Shown here piece by piece: positions 24,278 through 33,214 of a stretch of 64,000 nt of DNA. A program made the translations under genes and the position numbers. The stretch's first letter is position 1. Every line of letters begins with the position of its first letter. The notes under the pieces are model-generated. The model made no database searches, was not told the origin of the DNA, and was given only the letters and a program-made list of their open reading frames with translations. The DNA is from Cellulosimicrobium cellulans (GTDB lineage Bacteria > Actinomycetota > Actinomycetes > Actinomycetales > Cellulomonadaceae), in assembly GCF_016907755.1 (NCBI RefSeq), contig NZ_JAFBCN010000001.1:2232001-2296000 (forward strand), in the 5' to 3' direction.

Positions 24278-26341
24278 TCACCAGATGCGCACGCGCTCCT
24301 CGGGCGCGAGGTACAGCGCGTCGCCCGGCTGCACGTCGTAGGCCGCGTAGAACTCGTCGACGTTGCGGACCACGCCGTTGCAGCGGAACTCGTTGGGGGA
24401 GTGCGGGTCGGTCGCGATCCGCCGCACGACCTCCTCGTCGCGGCCCTTGGACTGCCAGACCTGCGCCCAGCCGAGGAACACGCGCTCGATCCCCGTGAGC
24501 CCGTCGACGACCGGAGCCTCGGCGAGCGGGCGACCGAGCGCGATCCGGTAGGCCTTGAGCGCGATCGACAGCCCGCCGAGGTCGCCGATGTTCTCACCGA
24601 TCGTCAGCGCACCGTTGACGTGCGGCCCGTCCTCGCCGAGCTGGGCGGGGCGGAACGCGTCGTACTGGGCGATGAGGGCCTTGGTGCGCTTCTCGAACTC
24701 CTCGCGGTCCGTCGTCGTCCACCAGTCCTCGAGACGGCCGGCGCCGTCGTACTTGGAGCCCTGGTCGTCGAACCCGTGGCCGATCTCGTGCCCGATCACC
24801 GCGCCGATGCCGCCGTAGTTCACCGCGTCCTCGGCCTCGGGGTCGAAGAACGGGGGCTGGAGGATCGCCGCGGGGAAGACGATCTCGTTCATGCCCGGGT
24901 TGTAGTAGGCGTTGACGGTCTGCGGGGTCATGAACCACTCGTCGCGGTCCAGCGGCCGGCCGATCTTGCCGAGCTCGCGGTCCTGCTCGAACGCGTGGGC
25001 CCGGCGGACGTTGCCGACGAGGTCGTCGGCCTCGACGACGAGCGCCGAGTAGTCGCGCCACCGCACCGGGTAGCCGATCTTGGGCGTGAAGGCCTCGAGC
25101 TTGGCGAGCGCCTTCTCCTGGGTCTCCGCCGTCATCCAGTCGAGCGTGGTGATCGACTCGCGGTAGGCGGCGACGAGGTAGGCGACGAGCTCCTCCATGC
25201 GCGCCTTGTGCGCGGGCGGGAAGTGCCGGGCGACGTACTGCGCGCCCACGGCCTCGCCGAGCGCGCCCTCGACGACGGAGACGCCGCGCTTCCAGCGCTC
25301 GCGCACCTCCTGCGCGCCCGACAGCGTGCGGCCGTAGAAGTCGAAGTTCGCCTCGACGAGCTCGTCCGCGAGGTACGGCGCGCGGGCGGTGACCAGGTGG
25401 TACACCATCCACAGCTTCCAGTCCTCGAGCGGCTCGCTCGCCCAGAGTGCGGCGAACCCGGACGCGAAGTCGGGCTCGCGCACGACGACGTCGTCCAGCG
25501 AGCCCTCCGGCGCGCCGAGGGCGAGGACCCAGGCACGCCAGTCGAAGCCGGGGGCCTCGTCGACGAGCGCGGCGAGCGTGCGCGGGTTGTAGGTGAGGTC
25601 GGCGTCGCGGTCGCGGACGACGTCCCAGTGCTTCGCGGCGAGCCTCGTCTCGAGCGCGAGGACCCGCTCGGCCGCGTCCTCGGGGGTCGCGCCCCAGGTC
25701 TCGGCGGTGACGCCCGCGAGGGCGAGCATGCGCGCGACGTGCGGCACGTACTTCTCGCGCACCGGGGCGTACTGGTCCTCGCGGTAGTACGCCTCGTCGG
25801 GGAGCCCGAGCCCGGACTGGTAGAGGTAGGCGACGTAGCGCTCGGGGTCCTTGGCGTCGTTGTCGACCCAGAAGCCGACGGCGCCCGCGCCACCGGTGCG
25901 CTGCAGCGCACCGAGCACGCCGGTGAGCTCCGCCTGGGTCGTCGCGGACGCGACGAGCGCGAGGTCCGCCTGCAGCGGGGCCGTGCCGAGGGCCTCGATC
26001 CGGTCGGTGTCCATGAAGCTCGCGTAGAGCGCGCCGACCTTCGCGGCGTCCGCACCGACGTCCGTGGCACCCGAGGCCACCTGCGCGCCGAGGTCCGTGA
26101 TGATCTCGCGCACGTGGACCTCGGCCTGGTCGTGCAGCGCGCGGAACGCGCCGTCCATGGCGCGGTCGGCGGGGATCTCGTGCGTCGCGAGCCAGCGCCC
26201 GTTGACGTGGCGGTACAGGTCGTCCTGCGGCCGGACGACGGGGTCCAGCGCGCCGAGGTCGATGCCGGAGCGCTCGGTGCCGACGGTGCCGGTGGTGCCG
26301 GACGAGGACGCGGACGTGGACGTCGGGGAGGTCTGTGTCAT
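24278..26341 (-). CDS. pepO: M13 family zinc metallopeptidase (PepO/neprilysin-like)
   Basis: A 687-residue endopeptidase, probably cytosolic because no signal peptide is seen; the N-terminus is Ser/Thr-rich. Family landmarks are VNAYYNPGMNEIVFPA for substrate binding, the zinc site GHEIGHGFDDQG (HEIGH), and the third ligand Glu in GENIGDLGG. It ends PEERVRIW, close to the conserved C-terminal CxxW of the family, with Val in place of Cys. M13 enzymes cleave oligopeptides at hydrophobic residues. ATG 26341 begins MTQTSPTST. Divergent from rpiB by 60 bp. Confidence 0.96.
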   Translation of the reverse strand: MTQTSPTSTSASSSGTTGTVGTERSGIDLGALDPVVRPQDDLYRHVNGRWLATHEIPADRAMDGAFRALHDQAEVHVREIITDLGAQVASGATDVGADAAKVGALYASFMDTDRIEALGTAPLQADLALVASATTQAELTGVLGALQRTGGAGAVGFWVDNDAKDPERYVAYLYQSGLGLPDEAYYREDQYAPVREKYVPHVARMLALAGVTAETWGATPEDAAERVLALETRLAAKHWDVVRDRDADLTYNPRTLAALVDEAPGFDWRAWVLALGAPEGSLDDVVVREPDFASGFAALWASEPLEDWKLWMVYHLVTARAPYLADELVEANFDFYGRTLSGAQEVRERWKRGVSVVEGALGEAVGAQYVARHFPPAHKARMEELVAYLVAAYRESITTLDWMTAETQEKALAKLEAFTPKIGYPVRWRDYSALVVEADDLVGNVRRAHAFEQDRELGKIGRPLDRDEWFMTPQTVNAYYNPGMNEIVFPAAILQPPFFDPEAEDAVNYGGIGAVIGHEIGHGFDDQGSKYDGAGRLEDWWTTTDREEFEKRTKALIAQYDAFRPAQLGEDGPHVNGALTIGENIGDLGGLSIALKAYRIALGRPLAEAPVVDGLTGIERVFLGWAQVWQSKGRDEEVVRRIATDPHSPNEFRCNGVVRNVDEFYAAYDVQPGDALYLAPEERVRIW

Positions 26342-26401
26342 GCGTCTCAGGCTACGGCCTCCCCCCGACGCCCAGGTGTCCCGCTGGGGCATGATGGGCG
26401 C

Positions 26402-26863
26402 ATGCGCGTTCACATCGCCGCGGACCACGCGGGCTACGAGCTCAAGACCCATCTCGTCGAGCACCTCGAGGCCGCGGGGCACGACGTCGTCGACCACGGG
26501 GCCCACACGTACGACGCGCAGGACGACTACCCGTCCTTCTGCTTCGCCGCGGGCGAGGCCGTCGCGGCCGAGCCGGGCTCGCTCGGCGTGGTCATCGGAG
26601 GGTCGGGCAACGGCGAGCAGATCGCCGCGAACAAGGTCGTCGGGGTGCGGGCCGCGCTCGCGTGGAACCTCGAGACCGCGCGCCTCGGCCGCCAGCACAA
26701 CGACGCGAACGTCGTCGCGGTGGGCGCACGCCAGCACTCGGTCGACGAGGCCGTCGAGCTCGTCGACGCGTTCCTCGCCGAGCCGTTCAGCGGTGACCCG
26801 CGCCACCAGCGCCGGATCGACCAGCTCGCGGCGTACGAGACGACGCGCGGCGCCTCCGCCTGA
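26402..26863 (+). CDS. rpiB: Ribose-5-phosphate isomerase B
   Basis: A 153-residue enzyme interconverting ribose-5-phosphate and ribulose-5-phosphate in the pentose phosphate pathway. The N-terminus AADHAGYELK and the central GGSGNGEQIAANKVVGVRAA are the RpiB phosphate-binding and active-site segments; RQHNDANVVAVGAR is also conserved. The usual catalytic Cys of the E. coli enzyme is replaced by Ser in GGSGNG, as in mycobacterial RpiB. It lies one base before the nei gene, so the two are probably coupled. Confidence 0.95.
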   Translation: MRVHIAADHAGYELKTHLVEHLEAAGHDVVDHGAHTYDAQDDYPSFCFAAGEAVAAEPGSLGVVIGGSGNGEQIAANKVVGVRAALAWNLETARLGRQHNDANVVAVGARQHSVDEAVELVDAFLAEPFSGDPRHQRRIDQLAAYETTRGASA

Positions 26864-26864
26864 C

Positions 26865-27920
26865 GTGCCGGAGGGTCACACCGTCCACCGGCTCGCGCGA
26901 GCCTTCGGCGAGCTCTTCACGGGCGAGACGCTCGCGGTGAGCAGCCCGCAGGGTCGTTTCGCCGCGGGCGCCGCCGTGCTCGACGGGCACGTGCTCGTCG
27001 CGAGCGAGGCGTGGGGCAAGCAGCTCTTCCTCGGATTCGGCGACCCGGCGCGCCTCGCGGCCGGGACGACCGAGCGGCCCGACGACGTGCGCTGGCTCCG
27101 CGTCCACCTCGGCCTGTACGGGGCGTGGACGTTCGCGGGCGACGGCAGCACGGCCGTCGTGCACGCGATCGGGGCCCCTCGGCGGCGCATCGGCGAGCGC
27201 GAGACCGTCCCGGCGGGCCCGGGCGGGGCTCCCGCGGCCGGGTCCGACGACGCGTGGTCGCCCCCGCCGCCGCGCGGGGCGGTACGCGTGCGGCTCGTCG
27301 GGACGCACGCGGTCGCGGACCTCACCGGGCCGACGGCGTGCGAGGTCGTCACGGGCGAGGAGAAGCGGGCCGTCGAGGACCGGCTCGGTCCCGACCCGAT
27401 CCGCGACGCCGCACCCGCCGAGGGCGACCCGCGCGAGGAGTTCGTGACCGCCGTGCGGCGCTCGCGCAGCCCCGTCGGGCTGCTGCTCATGAACCAGGAC
27501 GTCGTTGCCGGCGTGGGCAACATCTACCGCGCGGAGTCGCTGTTCCGCGCGCGGCTCGACCCGATGCGGCCTGGTCGCGACGTGCCCGGCGAGCACCTGC
27601 GCGCGCTGTGGGACGACCTCGTCGTGCTCATGCGCGAGGGCACCCGGACGGGCGCCATCGTCACGACCCGGCCGGAGGACCGCGACGGCTCCGGCACCGA
27701 GCCGGGCACCGGCGACGGCCCACCGGACGGCGCCGACGGGCCGCCCGGGCGCCGCCGCGTGCGGCAGAACACCGACGACGCGCCCGACGCGGTCCCGGCG
27801 GACGAGGCGTTCTACGTCTACCACCGCGACGGTCTCCCGTGCCGCGTGTGCGGCACGCCCGTGCTGCTCAAGGAGCTCGCCGGCCGCAACCTCTACTGGT
27901 GCGGCGTCTGCCAGGCGTGA
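26865..27920 (+). CDS. nei: Fpg/Nei family DNA glycosylase (endonuclease VIII type)
   Basis: A 351-residue base-excision repair enzyme that removes oxidised bases and nicks the abasic site. The start GTG 26865 encodes (M)PEGHTVHR; after Met removal Pro1 and Glu2 are the catalytic pair. The helix-two-turn-helix region LLLMNQDVVAGVGNIYRAE is present, and the zinc finger CRVCG...YWCGVCQ closes the protein. It is longer than typical Nei (about 265) because of Gly/Pro-rich inserts near residues 110-135 and 265-305. It starts one base after the rpiB stop, with no ribosome binding site of its own, so translational coupling is likely. Confidence 0.95.
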   Translation: MPEGHTVHRLARAFGELFTGETLAVSSPQGRFAAGAAVLDGHVLVASEAWGKQLFLGFGDPARLAAGTTERPDDVRWLRVHLGLYGAWTFAGDGSTAVVHAIGAPRRRIGERETVPAGPGGAPAAGSDDAWSPPPPRGAVRVRLVGTHAVADLTGPTACEVVTGEEKRAVEDRLGPDPIRDAAPAEGDPREEFVTAVRRSRSPVGLLLMNQDVVAGVGNIYRAESLFRARLDPMRPGRDVPGEHLRALWDDLVVLMREGTRTGAIVTTRPEDRDGSGTEPGTGDGPPDGADGPPGRRRVRQNTDDAPDAVPADEAFYVYHRDGLPCRVCGTPVLLKELAGRNLYWCGVCQA

Positions 27921-27923
27921 GCC

Positions 27924-29264
27924 TCAGAAGACCCAGCTGCACACCGGGGCGACGGGCCAGCCGAACGCCGCGCCCGCGAGGGCGAGGGCGCCAGGGGAGT
28001 GCTCGGTGACGAGACCCGCCGCGCCGAGGGCCGCGAGCGGCGTCCCGCCGAGGTAGGCGGCGCCGAGCTCGCGCACGTCCAGCGACAGGTCCGCGGCGTC
28101 ATCGGTGCGTTCGGCGACGGCGTCGCCGAACGCCGGGGCGCGCAGCCGCCAGCGGCCCGCGTTGTCCGGGAGGCGCGCGTCCGTCACGTGCACGACGACG
28201 TCCAGGTCCGCCGCGTAGCGGCGCGCGGCGAGCGCGGCCGGCACGTCCACGAGGCGCACCCAGAGGTTGTCCGCGAGGCGCGGCGACGCCGAGCGCGGGT
28301 CCACGAGGAGGCTCGTGACGACGTCGTCGACCGGCAGCATGAAGGGCGTCACCTCGTGCGTGAGGTCGAGGTCGGTGAGCACCCCCCACAGCGCGCGCGC
28401 GGCCGCGGCGTCCAGCGCGACGACCTCTCCCGTGCTCACCGGGCCGCGCGGGCCGGTGGCCTCCCAGGACAGCTTGCGGTGGAACCGCGCGTACCCGCGC
28501 GGCTCGCCGTCGAGCTCGACGATCGCGATGCGCGTGGGCTCGCGGTCCTTGCGCCACACCTTCGCGTCGTCCCAGAACGTGGCCTGGAGCTCGGGCGTCT
28601 CGCGCGTCGCCCAGCCCGGGCGGTTGATCCCCGCGCCCTGGCCCGTCGGGTCCGTGCCGGCGAGCTCGTGGAGCGTCGCGACGAGCTCTCCGTGCCGCGC
28701 CCGGTCGGCGCGCTCGATGCGCACGGTGTGGCGGTCGGCGCCGGGGACGTCGCGCAGCGCGACCCCGCGCGGGACGGTGAGACGGACGTCGTCCGCGGCC
28801 TTGCCGTAGCCGAAGCGCCCGTAGATCGCCGCCTCCGCCGCGAAGAGCGCCGAGAGCGGCTCGCCGCGCTCGCGGCACCGTGCGAGGTGCGTGTCGATCA
28901 TCGCGCTGAGGATCCCGCGGCGCCGGTGCCCGGGGTGCACCCCGACCCACGTGAGACCCGCGACCGGTGCCGTCGACCCCGGGACGGGGAACCGCGAGAA
29001 CGGGTACGACGCGTGCATCGCGACGAGGTCGCGGCGCACCGGCCGCGCTCCGTCGACGGGCGGCGCGTCGTCGTCCTCGTGCTCCTGGGTGACGCCGAGG
29101 GCGCGGTCCCACGTGAGCGGGAAGGGGAGGTCGACGAGCTCGTCGACCTCGACCGGGGACGGGAACGTCGTGGTGTCCAGCTCCAGCACGTCGCGGAGGT
29201 CGGACGCGGAGAGAGGGACGAGCTCGTAGCCGTCGGGGAGGCGCGCGGGGCGGTGGTCGCTCAT
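27924..29264 (-). CDS. Eis-like GNAT N-acetyltransferase
   Basis: A 446-residue protein of the Eis family: an N-terminal GNAT domain (acetyl-CoA loop VHPGHRRRGILSAM, near residues 105-125), a second degenerate GNAT fold, and a C-terminal sterol-carrier-like domain. The chain ends in Phe (CSWVF), as in Eis, where the terminal carboxylate is catalytic. Mycobacterial Eis acetylates aminoglycosides and proteins at several amines; the substrate here is not known. ATG 29264 follows GGAGG. It converges on nei with only 3 bp between the stops, and is divergent from the alkyltransferase-like gene by 66 bp. Confidence 0.92.
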   Translation of the reverse strand: MSDHRPARLPDGYELVPLSASDLRDVLELDTTTFPSPVEVDELVDLPFPLTWDRALGVTQEHEDDDAPPVDGARPVRRDLVAMHASYPFSRFPVPGSTAPVAGLTWVGVHPGHRRRGILSAMIDTHLARCRERGEPLSALFAAEAAIYGRFGYGKAADDVRLTVPRGVALRDVPGADRHTVRIERADRARHGELVATLHELAGTDPTGQGAGINRPGWATRETPELQATFWDDAKVWRKDREPTRIAIVELDGEPRGYARFHRKLSWEATGPRGPVSTGEVVALDAAAARALWGVLTDLDLTHEVTPFMLPVDDVVTSLLVDPRSASPRLADNLWVRLVDVPAALAARRYAADLDVVVHVTDARLPDNAGRWRLRAPAFGDAVAERTDDAADLSLDVRELGAAYLGGTPLAALGAAGLVTEHSPGALALAGAAFGWPVAPVCSWVF

Positions 29265-29330
29265 GGCCTCGATCCTCCTGGCTCGGCACGCGTCGCGCCA
29301 GGACAAATGCGGCGGCTAGGGTCGGGACCC

Positions 29331-29762
29331 ATGGCAGGGCTCGAGGCAGGACGCACGCACGGCCGCACGACGGGCGCCGCCGCCGACGGCGCGACGGCGG
29401 GGACCGACCGCACGGCGCTCGCGGCGGAGTACGCGACCTCCGTGCTCGCGCTCGTCCGGCAGATCCCGGCCGCGCGCGCCATGACCTACGGGCTCGTCGC
29501 GGAGGTCGTCGCCGAGTCGCTGCACCGGGGTGGCCCGCGCCAGGTCGGCCAGGTGCTCGCGGGGTCGTCCGGCGTGGACGACGACGGCGCGCCGGTCCCG
29601 TGGTGGCGCGTCGTCAACGCGGCCGGCTCTCCGCCCGCGCACCACCTCGACGCGGCGCTCACCGAGCTGCGCGCCGAGGGGTGCCCGCTGTCGCGCGACG
29701 GCCGCCGTGTCGACCTGCGCCGCGCCGTCTGGTTCCCCGAGAGCGACACCCCCGACCGCTGA
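29331..29762 (+). CDS. Alkyltransferase-like protein (ATL), catalytic Cys replaced by Trp
   Basis: A 143-residue homologue of the DNA-binding domain of O6-methylguanine-DNA methyltransferase. Where active enzymes have PCHRV, this one has PWWRVVNAAG, so it cannot accept alkyl groups. The helix-turn-helix region and arginine finger remain (MTYGLVAEVV and RQVGQVL). ATL proteins bind alkylated guanine and direct the lesion to nucleotide excision repair (known from E. coli and Schizosaccharomyces homologues). The N-terminal 30 residues are low-complexity. The stop codon lies inside a terminator hairpin shared with the convergent LLM gene. Confidence 0.92.
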   Translation: MAGLEAGRTHGRTTGAAADGATAGTDRTALAAEYATSVLALVRQIPAARAMTYGLVAEVVAESLHRGGPRQVGQVLAGSSGVDDDGAPVPWWRVVNAAGSPPAHHLDAALTELRAEGCPLSRDGRRVDLRRAVWFPESDTPDR

Positions 29763-29819
29763 GTGCGGGGTGTCTGTCGTCCGAGCGGCTGCGGGACGAC
29801 GAAGACCCCGCACTCAGCG
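29757..29819. terminator. Long bidirectional hairpin covering both convergent stops
   Basis: A 15-bp perfect stem (29757-29771 and 29805-29819) continues after a mismatch with 7 more pairs (29776-29782 and 29794-29800). It includes the stop codons of both the ATL gene (29760-29762) and the LLM gene (29814-29816). Confidence 0.75.
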
Positions 29820-30857
29820 CGGGGGCGCGAGGAGCGGGGCGAGCGTCTGGACGGCCGTCGCGTCGCCCTGGACGAGGAGCGTGGTGACCGCGGTCTCGCG
29901 CCATGCGGCGAGGTCGCGGGCGATCTTCTCCGGCGGGCCGACGAGCGCGACGTCCTCGACCATCGCCGTCGGGACGGCGGCGGCCGCGAGGTCCTTGCGC
30001 CCGGCGAGGTAGTGCGCCTGGATCTCGTCGCACGCCTCGGCGTACCCGAGCCGGTCGAGCGCGTCGCGGTGGAAGTTCGCGCCCTTGGCGCCCATGCCGC
30101 CCACGTACAGCGCGAGGAACGGGCGCACCTGGTCCGCCGCCTGCTCGACGTGCTCCCGCACGACGACGGGCACCGTCGCGCTCACCTCGAACGCGGCCTC
30201 GGGGGAACGCTCGGGAGAGCGGCGCGCGAAGCCGTCGGCGAGGAGCTCGCGGAACGTCGCGTCCATGCGGGGCGAGTAGAAGAGCGGGAGCCACCCGTCG
30301 GCGATCTCGGCCGCGAGCGCGACGTTCTTGGGTCCTTCGGCCGCCAGGTGGATCGGCAGGTCCGCGCGCAGCGGGTGCACGGTCGCGCGCAACGGCTTGC
30401 CGAGCCCCGTCCCCGTGCCCTCGGGCAGGGGAAGCGGGTAGTGCGGGCCGGACGACGTCACGGGCGTCTCCCGGCGCAGCACGTCGCGCACGACCTGGAC
30501 GTACTCGCGCGTGCGGGCGAGCGGGCGGGCGTACGGCTGCCCGTACCAGCCCTCGACGACCTGCGGTCCCGAGACGCCGAGCCCGAGGACGAACCGGCCG
30601 CCCGAGAGGTGGTCCATCGTCAGCGCGGCCATCGCCGTCGCGGTCGGGGTGCGGGCGGAGAGCTGCGCGACGGCGGTCCCGAGCCGGATCCGGGTCGTGC
30701 GCGAGCCCCACCACGCGAGCGGCGTGAAGGCGTCGGAGCCGTAGGCCTCCGCGGTCCACACGGAGTCGACGCCGAGGCGGTCCGCCGCCACGATCGCGTC
30801 CTGGATGCCGGCCGGGGGACCGGCCGACCAGTAGCCGGTGTGGATGCCGAGACGCAT
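29814..30857 (-). CDS. LLM-class F420-dependent oxidoreductase
   Basis: A 347-residue luciferase-like barrel protein. The N-terminus MRLGIHTGYW, the early DSVWTAEAYGSDAFTPLAW, and the mid-chain LSGGRFVLGLGVSGPQVVEGWYG match F420-binding family members of actinobacteria; PIHLAAEGPKNVALAAEIADGW (as IHLAAEGPKN) is the later cofactor-loop region. The substrate is unknown. ATG 30857 follows GGAGGAG. It is monocistronic as far as can be seen. Another F420 oxidoreductase plus cofE are found at 51-53 kb, which supports F420 being made in this organism. Confidence 0.9.
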   Translation of the reverse strand: MRLGIHTGYWSAGPPAGIQDAIVAADRLGVDSVWTAEAYGSDAFTPLAWWGSRTTRIRLGTAVAQLSARTPTATAMAALTMDHLSGGRFVLGLGVSGPQVVEGWYGQPYARPLARTREYVQVVRDVLRRETPVTSSGPHYPLPLPEGTGTGLGKPLRATVHPLRADLPIHLAAEGPKNVALAAEIADGWLPLFYSPRMDATFRELLADGFARRSPERSPEAAFEVSATVPVVVREHVEQAADQVRPFLALYVGGMGAKGANFHRDALDRLGYAEACDEIQAHYLAGRKDLAAAAVPTAMVEDVALVGPPEKIARDLAAWRETAVTTLLVQGDATAVQTLAPLLAPPR

Positions 30858-31125
30858 GCGGGCTCCTCCTCGTCGAGGGTCGTCGTACGGGTGCGCCCGC
30901 GCACCGGGCGCCGGCGTCGTGCCGGGGCGTCGTGCGCGGGGACGGGTGCGGGCGGTACCCGGTCGCGCGCCGGGCAGGGGGTATCCGGTACGCGGAGTCT
31001 CGGGTACCGCCCGGCTCCAGACTAGCCGATCCGCCGCCGGTCGCGGGTGCGCCCGGGAGCCGCCGCGCCGGACTCGGGACCGGACGGGGCGTCGATGCCA
31101 CGGCGCGACACGTCGACGCCGAGGG

Positions 31126-32142
31126 TCAGCGGCGTGCTCGGTCGGCGAGGGTGTTGAGGAGCGCCGCCGCGGTCCCGGCGTCGTCGACCGTGACGACGAG
31201 CGCGCGACCGCCGGTGCGCTCGACGCGCAGCGACTCGCCGGCCCGCACGACGATGCCGACGGCGCCTTCCCGGCCGGCGCGCCAGCCCCAGCCGCCGAAG
31301 TCGCGCAGCGGCGAGACCTCGGTGACGTCGGCCCGCACGACCTCGTCCACCGGGACGCGCGTGCGGGGGAACCCGAGCGTCGACCGGACCGAGAGCCCGC
31401 CCTCGTCGACGCGGACGACCCACGACATCATCGCGGCGAGCAGCAGCCCCAGGACCACCGGCACGAGGAGGAGCGCCCACTCGCGCAGGACGAGCGCCAG
31501 GACCGTGGTGAGGACGATCGCGCCCATCGCGACGAGCACCGTCGGCCCGCCGCTCACGCGCCCGACCCAGGCCGCCCGCTCGCCCGGTCGGAGCGTGACC
31601 CGGGGCGCGTCGTCGGGGACCCCGGCGTCGGTCGGGTCCGGGCGGTCGCCCGGGATCAGCACCCCGACCGCGACGCCCACGAGGAGCCCGGCGCCCAGCG
31701 CGACGGCGGTGACGGCGCTCACGCCGCCGACGTCGTGGGCGTCGGCGAGGCCACGCTGGATCCAGAGCGACCCGAGGGTGAGGACGGCGAGCATGACCGG
31801 GAGGCCGACGGCGACCGCCGCGGCGACCCGCCGGTTCGCGGCCGAGCGCCCCAGGAACGCCGTCATCGCGGCGAACCCCGCGGAGGTGAGGAGGCCCAGG
31901 GCCGTGCTTCCCGCCACCGCCGCACCGAGCGACGCGAAGCCGTCGGCGCCGCCCGTGCCCCAGTGGATCGCCACGGGGTCGGGGAGGTCCGCGGACCAGG
32001 TCAGCGCGACGAGCGCCGCGACCACGGTGACGACCGCACCCGCGACGCCGACGAGGAGCGCGAGGGTGCGGTGGTCACCGGGTCGGGGGCGACCGTCCTC
32101 GGTCGGTCGTCCGGGGGAGCGGCGCGGGGCGGCTCGGGTCAT
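31126..32142 (-). CDS. DUF1648 membrane protein
   Basis: A 338-residue membrane protein. The N-terminal part carries the DUF1648 pattern [18 protein letters not shown] after a first hydrophobic segment, then helices near residues 70-95, 105-125 and 140-165. A second hydrophobic pair (about 205-240) leads to a C-terminal PH-like beta domain with [14 protein letters not shown]. The start ATG overlaps the gntR stop in ATGA, so the two are translated together. GntR-DUF1648 pairs are common in Gram-positive bacteria; the role is unknown, perhaps envelope stress or peptide tolerance. Confidence 0.88.
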   Translation of the reverse strand: MTRAAPRRSPGRPTEDGRPRPGDHRTLALLVGVAGAVVTVVAALVALTWSADLPDPVAIHWGTGGADGFASLGAAVAGSTALGLLTSAGFAAMTAFLGRSAANRRVAAAVAVGLPVMLAVLTLGSLWIQRGLADAHDVGGVSAVTAVALGAGLLVGVAVGVLIPGDRPDPTDAGVPDDAPRVTLRPGERAAWVGRVSGGPTVLVAMGAIVLTTVLALVLREWALLLVPVVLGLLLAAMMSWVVRVDEGGLSVRSTLGFPRTRVPVDEVVRADVTEVSPLRDFGGWGWRAGREGAVGIVVRAGESLRVERTGGRALVVTVDDAGTAAALLNTLADRARR

Positions 32143-32489
32143 CGGAGGGCCTCCTTCACGAGGGTCAGGACGGTCTCGGGCGGCAGGGCGAGGGCGCGTG
32201 CCTCGGCCGCGACGCGGTCCACCGCGGCCCGCAGCGACGTGAGGTCGACGGCGGGCGGCGCCGTGACGACGGCGCCGCGCCCGCGGCGGAGGTCGACGAG
32301 GCCCTCGTCGCGCAGCTCCTGGTAGGCGCGCAGCACGGTGTGCACGTTGACGTCCAGCGCCTCGGCGAGCTCGCGGGCCGCGGGGAGCCGCTCGCCCGGC
32401 GCGAGCCGCCCCTGGACGACGCCGAGGCGCACCTGGGCGACGAGCTGCGCGAACAGCGGCTCGTCGGCCTGCGGGTCGATGCGGAACAT
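32139..32489 (-). CDS. GntR-family regulator, short YtrA type
   Basis: A 116-residue regulator that is almost only a winged helix: [20 protein letters not shown], then [37 protein letters not shown] and a wing at [10 protein letters not shown], followed by a short helical tail for dimerisation with no room for a ligand domain. This is the YtrA subfamily layout. The start is ATG 32489, or GTG 32492 just before it. A perfect inverted repeat overlaps its promoter about 17-40 bp upstream, which points to autorepression of gntR and the coupled DUF1648 gene. Confidence 0.93.
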   Translation of the reverse strand: MFRIDPQADEPLFAQLVAQVRLGVVQGRLAPGERLPAARELAEALDVNVHTVLRAYQELRDEGLVDLRRGRGAVVTAPPAVDLTSLRAAVDRVAAEARALALPPETVLTLVKEALR

Positions 32490-32505
32490 CACGACCCCAG
32501 TCTAG

Positions 32506-32528
32506 TTGTTCTAGCGAAACTAGAACAA
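32506..32528 (-). promoter_or_regulatory. Promoter and palindromic operator of the gntR operon
   Basis: TTGTTCTAG (32506-32514) and CTAGAACAA (32520-32528) form a perfect 9-bp inverted repeat around CGAAA. On the minus strand a -35 TTGTTC lies inside the right arm, and a -10 TAGACT (32500-32505) follows 18 bp later, so a bound repressor would block the polymerase. The leader would be only about 5-10 nt long. Confidence 0.75.
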
Positions 32529-32535
32529 ACAGCGA

Positions 32536-32577
32536 GGACGAGGGGCCGCCGTCATGCTCGACGGCGGCCCCTCGTCC
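32536..32577 (-). terminator. Terminator of the cysK-cysE operon
   Basis: A perfect 18-bp stem (32536-32553 and 32560-32577) with a 6-base loop, 6 bp after the cysE stop, followed on the minus strand by a T-rich stretch (TGTTTGTTC) that belongs to the gntR promoter. Confidence 0.85.
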
Positions 32578-32583
32578 GTGCGA

Positions 32584-33213
32584 TCAGATGACGTACTCGA
32601 TGAGGAGCGACGGGTCCTCGACGACGTCCCGCGCCGCGGGCGCGGCGGCGGGCATGCGGATCGTGGCCGGGACACCGACCGCGACCGCCCCGGCGGGCAC
32701 GTCCTTCACGACGACGGCGTTGGCCCCCACCTGCACGTCGTCGCCGATCCAGACCGGCCCGAGGATCTTCGCCCCCGCCCCGACGACGACGCGGTCCCCG
32801 AGCGTCGGGTGCCGCTTGCCGCGCTTCATCGACCGCCCGCCGAGCGTCGACGTGTGGAAGAGCACGACGTCGTCGCCGACGACCGCCGTCTCGCCCACGA
32901 CGACCCCCATGCCGTGGTCGATGAACAGGCGCCGGCCGATGCGCGCTCCCGGGTGGATCTCCACGCCGGTCAGGGCCCGCGCCACCTGCGACACGAGCCG
33001 CGCCGGGAGGCGCAGCAGGGGCTCGCGCCACATGCGGTGCGCGAGCCGGTAGGCCCACACGGCGTGCACGCCCGGGTACGCCAGCGCGACCTCGAGACGG
33101 CTGCGCGCGGCGGGGTCCCGCCGTCGGGCCGCCTCGAGGTCCTCGTCGAGCACGCGCACGAACCGGCGCAGCCGGTAGCCGACCGTCCGGTGGTGGGGTC
33201 GTGGGTCGGTCAC
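32584..33213 (-). CDS. cysE: Serine O-acetyltransferase
   Basis: A 209-residue enzyme making O-acetylserine, the substrate of CysK. The C-terminal left-handed beta helix is clear from hexapeptide repeats and [21 protein letters not shown], with the catalytic His in [33 protein letters not shown] follows (as [15 protein letters not shown]). It is a shorter form lacking part of the N-terminal helical domain of E. coli CysE. The start GTG 33213 lies 1 bp after the cysK stop, so the two are coupled. A strong terminator follows. Confidence 0.95.
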   Translation of the reverse strand: MTDPRPHHRTVGYRLRRFVRVLDEDLEAARRRDPAARSRLEVALAYPGVHAVWAYRLAHRMWREPLLRLPARLVSQVARALTGVEIHPGARIGRRLFIDHGMGVVVGETAVVGDDVVLFHTSTLGGRSMKRGKRHPTLGDRVVVGAGAKILGPVWIGDDVQVGANAVVVKDVPAGAVAVGVPATIRMPAAAPAARDVVEDPSLLIEYVI

Positions 33214-33214
33214 G

